DNA of 26,175 nt from a virus. A program made the translations under genes and the position numbers. The stretch is from positions 1-26,175 of the IMG/VR virus record IMGVR_UViG_3300022187_000199; one strand, written 5' to 3'. This document shows positions 1 to 7,094 of this stretch, piece by piece. The notes beneath the pieces were generated by a model. It was not told the origin of the DNA. It made no database searches and saw only the letters and a list, made by a program, of their open reading frames with translations. Position 1 is the stretch's first letter; every line of letters starts with the position of its first letter.

Positions 1-180
1 GCTCTTGACTATATAGATAATACAGGTCTGATGTTCAGAGAGGAAGACATTGACTATCTGTGCTTTGAACTTGGATGTACAATACACATGCTAGAAACAA
101 AGAGTAAGTTATTCAAACCAAAACTTAAAAAGTTATTGGAAGAAGAGTATCCTGACTCTGGCTTTACGGATACCTTCTAA
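1..180 (+). CDS. C-terminal end of an unknown protein (5' partial)
   Basis: An open frame runs from the first base to a TAA at 178-180, giving 59 residues with the start outside the window. The visible part is acidic, with a Lys-rich patch before the end (FKPKLKKLLEEEYPDSG). It has no hydrophobic segment, no cysteine pair and no motif I recognise. The next gene starts two bases after its stop, so the two are probably co-transcribed in the early arm. No function can be given from this fragment. Confidence 0.6.
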   Translation, partial: ALDYIDNTGLMFREEDIDYLCFELGCTIHMLETKSKLFKPKLKKLLEEEYPDSGFTDTF

Positions 181-181
181 C

Positions 182-481
182 ATGAGAGTGTTGTCACATG
201 ATCTTAAAAATTTTGTTGACGATATCTCAAGCAGAGAACTTGTACATCTTGACCCAGTAAGAGTACGTATCTATATTCAAGGTTTGATAGACAGCGAGGA
301 AAGAAGAATGACAGACTACAAGACAGGCGTTATTCCTAATCTTATCAAAGACTTGAATGAGTTGCTTGACTTAACGAATGACATAGAACCTTCTAGCAAG
401 CTACAGCATGATGACCTGTTCAAACTTGCAAAGGGTATATCAAATGTGAGAGACAGAATTGTTAGGGAGTTTCTAGCATGA
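182..481 (+). CDS. hypothetical protein, 99 aa
   Basis: The protein is small, charged and probably all-helical. It looks soluble: it has no signal peptide, membrane stretch or recognisable catalytic motif. The repeated Leu/Asp-rich pattern in the second half (KDLNELLDLTNDIE) suggests amphipathic helices. The ATG lies one base after the preceding stop, and the stop codon overlaps the next start in an ATGA arrangement at 478-481, so translation is likely coupled. I do not recognise the family. Its place in a run of short early genes ahead of the nucleotide and replication genes fits an accessory or host-takeover role, but that is only inference. Confidence 0.6.
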   Translation: MRVLSHDLKNFVDDISSRELVHLDPVRVRIYIQGLIDSEERRMTDYKTGVIPNLIKDLNELLDLTNDIEPSSKLQHDDLFKLAKGISNVRDRIVREFLA

Positions 482-657
482 CAACAGAACTATTTCTCTT
501 AAAGAAAGAAGTTAAGATATTAAATGAACAACTGTACGAACAATACAAAAGAACGAAAGAACTTAAAGAACAGGTAAATTATTTAAAGGAAAAACTATCA
601 GCAACTGAAGCTAAACTTGAAGAGATATCAGAAAGAAAGTTAAATGAATCCTATTAG
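478..657 (+). CDS. small coiled-coil protein, 59 aa
   Basis: The frame opens with ATG at 478, inside the stop of the previous gene, and ends with TAG at 655-657. Almost the whole product is a predicted coiled coil. Leu/Ile/Val residues recur at heptad-like spacing (LFLLKKEVKILNEQL, then LKEQVNYLKEKL) among Lys and Glu, with no Pro or Gly to break the helix. It probably forms a dimer or acts as a docking helix. It overlaps the following methyltransferase start by 14 bases. The continuous ATGA coupling on both sides and the coherent heptads support a real gene despite its size. The function is unknown. Confidence 0.55.
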   Translation: MTTELFLLKKEVKILNEQLYEQYKRTKELKEQVNYLKEKLSATEAKLEEISERKLNESY

Positions 658-1336
658 AATATCTACCTATGAACTTTCCAAATCGTTTTGGAATAAAGTA
701 TTTGAACAGTCTTCATCTTGGTGTGCAGAAAGGAATGAACTGTTCGACACTATGAGGATGCTTAATGAACTTGAAAAGAAAGCACAGATACCAACAGGTT
801 CTATTCCACCGTTCAGTTGCTTCGCTTTGTATTGTCTTGCTCGTTACTTTCAGCCAAAAAATATACTAGAGATAGGAACTTATATTGGTAAGTCTACTCT
901 GTCCATGGCACAGGGTATTGACAGAGAGGGTGTGGAGATACATACTTGTGACGTTAACAATAACATACCATTGCCATCACATACTGCCTGTAAAATTGTA
1001 CAGTACAACAAACCAAGTGAAGAGATGCTGGACAGACTACTAGATAATAGTCAATTGTCTTTTGACATGGTGAACATTGATGGACGAGTTAAGAAAAATG
1101 ATATTGAAAAACTATCTAAGATTCTTAAAGAAGATGCTGTAATATGTCTCGATGACTTTGAGGGTATTGAGAAGGGCGTAGCTAACTATTCATTGATGCG
1201 TTCTTCAAACCTGTTTAACAACTACACTCTAATCTATCCACCACAAGAAAGTCTTATTGCAAGTATGCAGTTCACCGGCAACTCTACCATTGCAGTAATG
1301 ATACCCGTGCACCTAATTAGTTTTGTGAGCCAATAA
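644..1336 (+). CDS. class I SAM-dependent methyltransferase
   Basis: This 230-residue protein has a Rossmann-fold methyltransferase core. Motif I is ILEIGTYIGKST at about residues 74-85, followed by an acidic residue at the end of strand 2 (CD, residues 102-103). A motif IV-like region FDMVNIDG lies at about 140-147, with DD at 170-171. The layout resembles the O-methyltransferase / Methyltransf_24 group, with an N-terminal helical lid. The substrate cannot be read from the sequence: a small molecule, a sugar or a modified base are all possible. I see no target-recognition domain, so it is not an obvious DNA methyltransferase. It ends in a TAATG overlap with thyX, which suggests linked expression with nucleotide metabolism. 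Confidence 0.75.
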   Translation: MNPIRISTYELSKSFWNKVFEQSSSWCAERNELFDTMRMLNELEKKAQIPTGSIPPFSCFALYCLARYFQPKNILEIGTYIGKSTLSMAQGIDREGVEIHTCDVNNNIPLPSHTACKIVQYNKPSEEMLDRLLDNSQLSFDMVNIDGRVKKNDIEKLSKILKEDAVICLDDFEGIEKGVANYSLMRSSNLFNNYTLIYPPQESLIASMQFTGNSTIAVMIPVHLISFVSQ

Positions 1337-2004
1337 TGAAAGCTGAACTTATAAGTTACCTTGGTACTGACTTGACCGTAGTCAATGCTGCTCGTGTGTC
1401 CTTTGATAAGGAGAGTGAATGGGAAGTAAACCATAGTGTACGTAAGGAACTGTCATCGAAGGATGCTGCACTGATCCGTTACCTTGCCAAGCATGATCAC
1501 TTCACACCATTCACACATTGCATGATAACTCTACGTGAAACTGTTCCTATCTTTGTTGCAAGGCAAAGGTTCAAACATACAATAGGATTTAGTTATAACG
1601 AAGTAAGTAGACGATACGTTAATGACACGCCTGAGTTTTACACTCCAGATACGTGGAGAGGTAAAGCAGACAATGTCAAGCAAGGCAGTAGTGAGAAAAC
1701 AATTGAAGGAGCGCCAGAATTAGAAGCTAAAGAAGCATATAAAAATGTAATTAAGCACTGCCAAGAGGAGTACGAATGGTTGATGGCCTTAGGTGTGTGT
1801 CCTGAACAAGCAAGGATGGTCTTGCCTCAGTCTATGTATACGAGTTATTATGTTACTGGTTCTCTCTCTGCCTTTGCCCGTGCATACAAGTTACGTATTG
1901 ACAAGCACGCACAAAAAGAGATACAAGAACTGGCAGAGAGTTGGAATAACATCATCAAGGATTTATTTCCTGTATCATGGAAGGCACTAACAGATGGCAA
2001 GTAA
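1336..2004 (+). CDS. thyX: flavin-dependent thymidylate synthase
   Basis: ThyX converts dUMP to dTMP using methylene-tetrahydrofolate, FAD and NADPH in the cytoplasm. The 222-residue length is usual for the family. The N-terminal HDHFTPFTH segment (residues 53-61) matches the conserved His-rich motif. The signature region at residues 76-94 is RQRFKHTIGFSYNEVSRRY. Aligned on NEVSRRY, the canonical RHR is replaced by KHT with one extra residue, a pattern I associate with some viral and bacterial ThyX proteins. The C-terminal LRIDKHAQKEIQ corresponds to the dUMP-binding arginine/AQ-E-I region. It starts in a TAATG overlap with the methyltransferase. With the RNR at 9298 it supplies dNTPs for phage replication. 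Confidence 0.93.
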   Translation: MKAELISYLGTDLTVVNAARVSFDKESEWEVNHSVRKELSSKDAALIRYLAKHDHFTPFTHCMITLRETVPIFVARQRFKHTIGFSYNEVSRRYVNDTPEFYTPDTWRGKADNVKQGSSEKTIEGAPELEAKEAYKNVIKHCQEEYEWLMALGVCPEQARMVLPQSMYTSYYVTGSLSAFARAYKLRIDKHAQKEIQELAESWNNIIKDLFPVSWKALTDGK

Positions 2005-2140
2005 GAAAGACATAGGAACTAAGTTGAAGTTAGAACTGAACAAGCACCAACAGACAAGCATTGGTCATTCAGCTAACACTAACCCCAAGAATAAACACAA
2101 GCGTAAGAACTGGAAGAGATACAGAGGGCAGGGTAAATGA
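1994..2140 (+). CDS. small basic protein, 48 aa
   Basis: The ATG at 1994 lies inside the end of thyX (11-base overlap) and the frame closes with TGA at 2138-2140. The product is strongly basic, with a C-terminal run of Lys, Arg, Asn and aromatic residues (PKNKHKRKNWKRYRGQGK). That tail resembles short conserved proteins I have seen in marine phages, though I cannot confirm the match. The charge suggests nucleic-acid binding. Its stop overlaps the next ATG (ATGA), placing it in a chain of four very short genes between thyX and the primase-helicase. The function is unknown. Confidence 0.6.
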   Translation: MASKKDIGTKLKLELNKHQQTSIGHSANTNPKNKHKRKNWKRYRGQGK

Positions 2141-2313
2141 AGAACCTCTGGGAAAAGGACAGAAAGATTATCTTTCGAGAACTGTTGACAATGTATATGC
2201 AAGAAGGGTACAACAGAAAAGAAGCAAAGAAACTAGCATCAATGGAAACAGAGGAGATTATGGCAGGTGACATGGCTTTTGTCGATGACTTACTAAACAA
2301 CCAAGAGGAGTAA
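2137..2313 (+). CDS. small hypothetical protein, 58 aa
   Basis: The start overlaps the stop of the preceding small gene (ATGA at 2137-2140) and the frame ends at TAA 2311-2313. The protein is charged and helical, with an acidic C-terminus (DDLLNNQEE) and a central YNRKEAKKLA segment that could form a short helix-turn-helix. That is too little to call a fold. There is no membrane segment and no cysteines. The coupling and lack of spacing support a real gene. I do not recognise a family. Confidence 0.5.
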   Translation: MKNLWEKDRKIIFRELLTMYMQEGYNRKEAKKLASMETEEIMAGDMAFVDDLLNNQEE

Positions 2314-2318
2314 CCACT

Positions 2319-2477
2319 ATGAAAAAGATAGCCAAACATCGTGATCCTAACTGGCGATGGATGCGTGCACTGGGACATAAGGTTGTCAAGGACAAGACAC
2401 TTTACTCACGTAAACTTAAACACAAGGATAAAAAATATGTACCGTCTGGTGAACAAGACCAACAACAAGTCTGTTGA
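2319..2477 (+). CDS. small basic protein, 52 aa
   Basis: The ATG at 2319 follows a purine-rich AAGAGGAG sequence at 2303-2310, a convincing ribosome binding site that overlaps the end of the previous gene. The product starts KKIAKHRDPNWRWMRALGH and continues with KDKTLYSRKLKHK, so it is rich in Lys, Arg, His and Trp. The dense basic and aromatic content suggests nucleic-acid or protein binding. It ends at TGA 2475-2477, overlapping the next gene by 41 bases in another frame. The function is unknown. Confidence 0.5.
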   Translation: MKKIAKHRDPNWRWMRALGHKVVKDKTLYSRKLKHKDKKYVPSGEQDQQQVC

Positions 2478-2631
2478 TACAGGCACACTAGACGAGATGC
2501 AGGATGTTCTTGAGTCAATAAAGTCCTTGACTACCCATCTCAAGTACGCTAACAAGTTAAGCCGCAGTCAGCGTAAGCTCACTGTGTATGGCGAAAGAAA
2601 CGAAACTGTTTACAGGATTGTAAAGCTATGA
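2437..2631 (+). CDS. small hypothetical protein, 64 aa
   Basis: I chose the ATG at 2437 rather than an upstream in-frame GTG at 2341, because the region before 2437 is already used by the 2319-2477 gene in another frame and an AAGGA sequence lies just upstream. The product is MYRLVNKTNNK, then a helical stretch LDEMQDVLESIKSL, then a beta-like end (KLTVYGERNETVYRIVKL). The strand-helix-strand outline suggests a compact alpha/beta protein. The stop overlaps the primase-helicase ATG (ATGA at 2628-2631), so it may set translation of that gene. No known family is recognised. Confidence 0.55.
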   Translation: MYRLVNKTNNKSVDTGTLDEMQDVLESIKSLTTHLKYANKLSRSQRKLTVYGERNETVYRIVKL

Positions 2632-4277
2632 TAAAAACAGAGAGTCACGTAGTAAAGCGCGGTCCTTGCCCTGAGTGTACATCCAGTGATGCATGTATGA
2701 CATACAGTGATGGTCATTCTTGGTGTTACAGTTGTTCAACTTACTTTAAATCAAAGGATGACAGCATGTCAGAACTTCAACAGCAACACAACACGGTACG
2801 ACCTATGACCATCAATGGCCAGATCACTAGCATTCCAGACCGTAAGATTTCAGAAGCTACCTGTAAGAAGTACAACGTAAGAACAGTAAGAGATAATTCA
2901 AACAAGATCATTCAGCACTGGTATCCCTACTATGATAAGGACAACAATCATGTAGGTGACAAGGTTCGTAATCTGCCCAAGGAAATTCGAACCACTGGTA
3001 ATGTAGGACAAGGTATACTCTTTGGACAAAACCTATTCAATCAGGGTGGCAAGTACGTTACCATCTGTGAGGGTGAACTTGATGCACTTGCTGCATATGA
3101 AATGCTTGGCAGTAAATGGCCTGTCCTTTCCATCAAGGACGGTGCTGCATCAGCACTACGCAACTGTAAAGCAAACCTAGAATACCTGTCTCAGTACGAG
3201 AACATTGTACTTTGCTTTGACAACGACGATGCAGGGCGTAAGGCAGCAAAGCAGGTTGCTTCTCTCTTTGAACCTAACCAATGCAAGATCGTGCACCTTG
3301 AGTACAAGGATGCATGTGAGTACATTCAGAACGGTAAGCGTGAAGAGTTTACTCGTGCATGGTGGAACGCTAAGATATATACACCTGCAGGTATTCTCAA
3401 TCTTGCTGACATGGGTGACGCACTGTATGAGGAAGGTAACTACAAGACCTGTCTCTATCCTTGGCACGGTATCAACGACAAGCTATATGGTATTCGTACT
3501 GGTGAACTGGTTACGTTCACTGCAGGTACAGGTACTGGTAAGTCAAGTGTGATCAGAGAACTGATGCACCATGTTCTGAACAACACAGAAGAAAACATTG
3601 GTGTTATCTCTTTGGAAGAGAATGTACGTTCAACTATCTTTCATCTCATGTCGGTGGAAGCTAACGCTCGACTGTACATCAGGGAGATACGAGAACAGTT
3701 CAGCCGTGAAGACCTGATTACATGGCAGCAAGCAACAGTAGGTACACGTAGATTCTTTGCCTTCGATCACTTTGGTAGCATGAAGACTGACGAGATACTT
3801 GGACGTATTCGCTACATGATCAAAGCCTTGGACTGCAAGTGGATATTCCTTGATCACCTGTCCATTCTTGTGTCAGGTCTGGAGGGTGACGATGAGCGTA
3901 GAAACATTGACAACCTGATGACCAAGCTACGATCTATCGTGGAAGAGACTAACGTAGCACTGCTGCTTGTCTCTCACCTACGCAGAGGCAGTGGTGACAA
4001 GGGACATGAAGACGGCAAGGAAGTTAGCCTTGCTCATCTACGTGGATCACAATCTATTGCACAGTTGTCTGATGCAGTGGTAGCTATGGAACGTGATCAG
4101 CAATCAGATGATCCTAACATTGCCAACACTACTACCATTCGCGTGCTGAAGAACAGGTACGCAGGAGATACTGGTGTTGCATGTCATCTGTTCTTTAACA
4201 AGGACACAGGACGCTTGACAGAGGTAGACAATCTAGGAGATAATGGGGAGGAAGATAACTTAGAAGAGGCACTGTAA
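2628..4277 (+). CDS. T7 gp4-like DNA primase-helicase
   Basis: This bifunctional replisome protein synthesises RNA primers and unwinds DNA at the fork as a hexameric ring. At 549 residues it is close to T7 gp4. An N-terminal zinc-binding domain has Cys pairs C14/C17 and C33/C36. A TOPRIM fold follows with TICEGELDAL (about 145-154) and LCFDNDDAG (about 195-203). The RecA-like helicase carries Walker A GTGTGKSS (300-307), the acidic ISLEEN strand (327-332), Walker B-like WIFLDHLS (405-412), LLLVSHLRRGSG and a Q-containing GSQSIAQLSDAV motif (473-484). The C-terminus is acidic (EEDNLEEAL), as in T7 gp4, where the tail contacts polymerase. It shares a TAATG overlap with the polymerase gene. All key residues seem intact. 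Confidence 0.96.
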   Translation: MIKTESHVVKRGPCPECTSSDACMTYSDGHSWCYSCSTYFKSKDDSMSELQQQHNTVRPMTINGQITSIPDRKISEATCKKYNVRTVRDNSNKIIQHWYPYYDKDNNHVGDKVRNLPKEIRTTGNVGQGILFGQNLFNQGGKYVTICEGELDALAAYEMLGSKWPVLSIKDGAASALRNCKANLEYLSQYENIVLCFDNDDAGRKAAKQVASLFEPNQCKIVHLEYKDACEYIQNGKREEFTRAWWNAKIYTPAGILNLADMGDALYEEGNYKTCLYPWHGINDKLYGIRTGELVTFTAGTGTGKSSVIRELMHHVLNNTEENIGVISLEENVRSTIFHLMSVEANARLYIREIREQFSREDLITWQQATVGTRRFFAFDHFGSMKTDEILGRIRYMIKALDCKWIFLDHLSILVSGLEGDDERRNIDNLMTKLRSIVEETNVALLLVSHLRRGSGDKGHEDGKEVSLAHLRGSQSIAQLSDAVVAMERDQQSDDPNIANTTTIRVLKNRYAGDTGVACHLFFNKDTGRLTEVDNLGDNGEEDNLEEAL

Positions 4278-5998
4278 TGGATGTAGTACTGGACATTGAA
4301 ACTGATTCTCTTGACGCTACACTGGTGCACTGTATCGTAGCAAAGGACAGAGAAACAGGTAAGCATCACGTCTGGAAGGGTGATCAGTGCATTGATACAT
4401 TTCCACTCTTTGCTAAACGAGTGAACAAGTTTATAATGCACAATGGGATATCGTTTGATGCACCCACTCTTAACAGACTGTTAGGTACACAGATCAAACT
4501 GTCACAGGTAGAGGACACATTGATACTGTCTCAACTAACCGATCCTGTAAGAGATAACGGTCATTCTCTTGAGGCATGGGGTGAGAAACTTCAGTTCAAT
4601 AAGATTGACTTTAAAGACTTTAGCCACCTGTCTGAAGAGATGGTCACGTATTGTAAAAGAGATGTGGACATAACTGAACGGGTTTGGATTAACCTTCAAC
4701 CAGACATACAAAAGATTGATCGACGTGCTATTGATCTTGAATACAAGATACGGGCGTTGGTTAGTCAGCAAGAAAGGAATGGGTTTACTCTTGATTTACA
4801 GAAAGCAACTAGCCTTATCGCACAACTACAGGACAAGTCATTTGAGTTGGAACGAGAAGTTCAAACAAGATTTATTCCTATTCCTGTGGCGATTAAAGAA
4901 ATCACACCTCGTTACAAAAAAGACGGCAGTCTTTCTTCTGTGGGTCTGCGGCATATACAAGACCCAACAACAGTTGCAGGACCACACACTTCGATTGACT
5001 ACCAGACATTTAACCTTGCCTCCCGTCAGCAGATCGTTAGTCGATTAGTCAAGTGTGGTTGGCAACCAGATAAGTTCACTGAAAAAGGACATGCAATCGT
5101 AGATGAATCTGTGCTTCGCGGAGTTGACATCCCTGAAGCACAGATGATTGCAGAATATCTTACATTAAAGAAACGTATTGCTCAGGTTCAGTCATGGGTT
5201 GATGCAGTACATGAGGACGGTAAAGTACATGGACAAGTTCTTACACTACGTGCTATCTCTGGTAGGATGGCACATCATTCTCCTAACATGGCACAAGTTC
5301 CTGCGTCTTACTCACCGTATGGTAAGGAGTGTAGGGAATGCTGGACTGTTGGAGATGCAGCTAATGTTCTTGTTGGTTGCGACGCTTCTTCGCTTGAGCT
5401 ACGAGCATTAGCTCATTACCTTAACGATCCTTCCTTTACAAAAGAAGTTGTGGAAGGTGACATTCATACATCAAATCAAAAGGCAGCAGGACTTGATACA
5501 CGTGATCAAGCTAAGACATTTATCTATGCCTTTATCTATGGTGCAGGCGCAGCAAAGATAGGACAGATCGTTGGTGGTACATCACAGGATGGTCAGCGTC
5601 TAATAGATACGTTCCTTGGTAACGTCCCTGCTCTAGCTTTGCTAAGAGAAAGGGTTGACAGGGCAAGTCAAAGAGGTTATCTTAAAGGTCTTGATGGTAG
5701 ATGGTTGAAGGTTCGTAACCAACATGCAGCAGTCAATCTTCTCATTCAAGGTGCAGGTGCAGTTATCTGTAAGCAGTGGCTAGTGGAGATAAATACTCTG
5801 GTGCGTAAGCATAATGTCAATGCCAAGTTAGTTGCGTCTATTCACGATGAGTATCAGCATGAGGTATACAGACCACAGGCTGATAGATTTGGAGAGCTAA
5901 CTAAACTAGCAATGAAACAAACAGAAAAGGTTTTGAAAATAAAATGTCCACTAGACAGCGAATACAAGATAGGCCAGAACTGGTCAGAAACACACTGA
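4277..5998 (+). CDS. family A DNA polymerase with 3'-5' exonuclease
   Basis: This is the replicative polymerase, T7 gp5-like in architecture but shorter (573 residues against about 700 for T7). Exonuclease motifs are LDIETDSLD (D6, E8), HNGISFDAPT (Asp61) and YCKRD (Y125, D129). Polymerase motif A is GCDASSLELR (D369), motif B is RDQAKTFIYAFIYGAG (R409, K413, Y417, Y421) and motif C is SIHDEYQ (H523, D524, E525). The residue matching E. coli Pol I position 762 is Tyr417. Tyr there is the T7-like state that studies of viral polymerases link to virulent life styles. No DnaJ-like insertion is seen between the exonuclease and polymerase domains. The gene sits directly after the helicase and overlaps the next gene by 55 bases. 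Confidence 0.96.
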   Translation: MDVVLDIETDSLDATLVHCIVAKDRETGKHHVWKGDQCIDTFPLFAKRVNKFIMHNGISFDAPTLNRLLGTQIKLSQVEDTLILSQLTDPVRDNGHSLEAWGEKLQFNKIDFKDFSHLSEEMVTYCKRDVDITERVWINLQPDIQKIDRRAIDLEYKIRALVSQQERNGFTLDLQKATSLIAQLQDKSFELEREVQTRFIPIPVAIKEITPRYKKDGSLSSVGLRHIQDPTTVAGPHTSIDYQTFNLASRQQIVSRLVKCGWQPDKFTEKGHAIVDESVLRGVDIPEAQMIAEYLTLKKRIAQVQSWVDAVHEDGKVHGQVLTLRAISGRMAHHSPNMAQVPASYSPYGKECRECWTVGDAANVLVGCDASSLELRALAHYLNDPSFTKEVVEGDIHTSNQKAAGLDTRDQAKTFIYAFIYGAGAAKIGQIVGGTSQDGQRLIDTFLGNVPALALLRERVDRASQRGYLKGLDGRWLKVRNQHAAVNLLIQGAGAVICKQWLVEINTLVRKHNVNAKLVASIHDEYQHEVYRPQADRFGELTKLAMKQTEKVLKIKCPLDSEYKIGQNWSETH

Positions 5999-6534
5999 TA
6001 TATCTTGAAGATACTGAAATTAAATTGTACACTGATATAGGTCAGGCACGTTACAATAATAATAGAAAGAAAAGTGTAAAGGACACTGCTGCTAAACCAG
6101 ACAAAAGTGATCCTTATAAGTTTGATATCCTTGGTGTTGCTGGAGAGTTAGCACTGTACAAAATTATTGGTGAGTATCCGAATGGTGTTATGGATATTGG
6201 TATACGTTCAATGGAGAGAGGAACTGATAAAGGAGATTTACTTATTGATGGTCTTACTGTTGACGTTAAGACAACAGATCATGTGAACGGTAGACTACTT
6301 GCTGTAAGTAATAAGTGTCTTGGAGTTATTGATCTATTTGCCTTGGTCATAAAGATATCTGATGATTACTTTATTCTAAGAGGATTTTACCCATGCCATC
6401 TGCTCATCAAGGAAGAGAACTTCAATAGAGCAGACGGTAAGCTTGTTAGACCCTGTTACAATGTAGGACAAGAGGAGTTGATGGACTATGACGAAGCAGT
6501 AAAAAAGTTACAACCACTGAAAAAAAGTGCTTGA
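5944..6534 (+). CDS. putative PD-(D/E)XK-fold nuclease-like protein, 196 aa
   Basis: The ATG at 5944 lies inside the polymerase 3' end, and no ATG between there and the middle of the gene would preserve the domain. The core reads GVAGELALYK (E69), then KGDLLIDG (D98), then TVDVKTTDH (D107, K109). This order of acid, acid and D-x-K resembles the PD-(D/E)XK nuclease active site, and a hydrophobic strand follows (DLFALVIKI). The order and spacing are suggestive, but sequence motifs this short can mislead. It could act in host DNA degradation, branch processing or defence. Its place directly after the polymerase supports a DNA-metabolism role. It differs from the two other nucleases at 7418 and 8244. 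Confidence 0.55.
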   Translation: MSTRQRIQDRPELVRNTLIYLEDTEIKLYTDIGQARYNNNRKKSVKDTAAKPDKSDPYKFDILGVAGELALYKIIGEYPNGVMDIGIRSMERGTDKGDLLIDGLTVDVKTTDHVNGRLLAVSNKCLGVIDLFALVIKISDDYFILRGFYPCHLLIKEENFNRADGKLVRPCYNVGQEELMDYDEAVKKLQPLKKSA

Positions 6535-6559
6535 CTCTGTGAATGTGATCAGGCATACT
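6531..6559 (+). promoter_or_regulatory. sigma70-like promoter upstream of SSB gene
   Basis: A -35 element TTGACT (6531-6536) and a -10 element CATACT (6554-6559) are separated by exactly 17 bases. The -35 overlaps the stop of the preceding gene, and the pair sits in one of the few real gaps of the plus arm, ahead of the SSB gene. Five of six -35 bases and four of six -10 bases match consensus. This is a prediction from sequence only. Confidence 0.5.
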
Positions 6560-6564
6560 TCGCA

Positions 6565-6599
6565 AATCGTTGAATGAAAAGCCACATGGTGTGGCGATT
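6565..6599 (+). other. stem-loop in SSB leader
   Basis: The 5 bp stem GCCAC (6581-6585) / GTGGC (6591-6595) closes a 5-base loop. It is nested with an AATCG (6565-6569) / CGATT (6595-6599) inverted repeat, sharing C6595. It lies between the predicted promoter and the SSB ribosome binding site. It could be a 5' mRNA-stabilising hairpin or a translational operator. No T run follows, so it is not a terminator. Confidence 0.35.
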
Positions 6600-6621
6600 A
6601 AACCTAGAAAGGAAAACTAAC

Positions 6622-7092
6622 ATGAGTGATGTACATATTATTTCTGGCAAGGCTTATTGGGCAAGTGTAATTTCTCCCAATACAACTTACGAACCAGTAT
6701 ACTCTGTCGATGTTTGTTTAGATGAGGATACTAAAAGTTTGATTGAAAGCCTTGGTCTTACCGTACAGAATAAGGGCGATGATCGTGGAGACTTTGTAAA
6801 GATCAAGCGCAAGGTTTACAAGCGTGATGGTTCAGAACGTCCTTCTCCAATCGTTAAAGACTCACAGAATAATAATTGGGACGGTAGTCTTATTGGCAAC
6901 GGAAGCATGGTCAATGTTAAGTTTGCTACGTATGAGTGGGAGTACAACAAGAAGAAGGGCGTAGCTTCTGACCTGATGGCTTTACAAGTCGTAGACCTTG
7001 TAGAGTACGGTGGCAATAAGGATTTCTCTGCAGTAGAGGGTGGTTATACTGTAGGAAATAACTTAGATACGGGTGAAGAAATTCCGTTCTAA
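6622..7092 (+). CDS. T7 gp2.5-like single-stranded DNA-binding protein
   Basis: The product coats single-stranded DNA at the fork and helps recombination and annealing. I chose the ATG at 6622 because GAAAGGA at 6606-6612 is well placed; an in-frame ATG at 6574 would add 16 residues across the leader hairpin. The 156-residue length is right for phage OB-fold proteins. Strand-rich segments include KAYWASVISPN, DFVKIKRKVYKRDG and GSMVNVKFATYEWEY. The C-terminus is acidic and ends in Phe (DTGEEIPF), the classic gp2.5-type tail that docks polymerase and helicase. It is the first gene after the predicted promoter at 6531, consistent with the high expression an SSB needs. Confidence 0.88.
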   Translation: MSDVHIISGKAYWASVISPNTTYEPVYSVDVCLDEDTKSLIESLGLTVQNKGDDRGDFVKIKRKVYKRDGSERPSPIVKDSQNNNWDGSLIGNGSMVNVKFATYEWEYNKKKGVASDLMALQVVDLVEYGGNKDFSAVEGGYTVGNNLDTGEEIPF

Positions 7093-7094
7093 CC

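Noticed and set aside
3205-3552. Second-frame open reading frames within the primase-helicase and polymerase genes
   Set aside because: They are fully contained in strongly supported genes and encode composition typical of frame shadows, with no recognisable motif.
6574-6621. Earlier ATG for the SSB gene
   Set aside because: It would run through the leader hairpin and place the real AAAGGA ribosome binding site inside the gene. The family normally begins near the KAYWASV strand.
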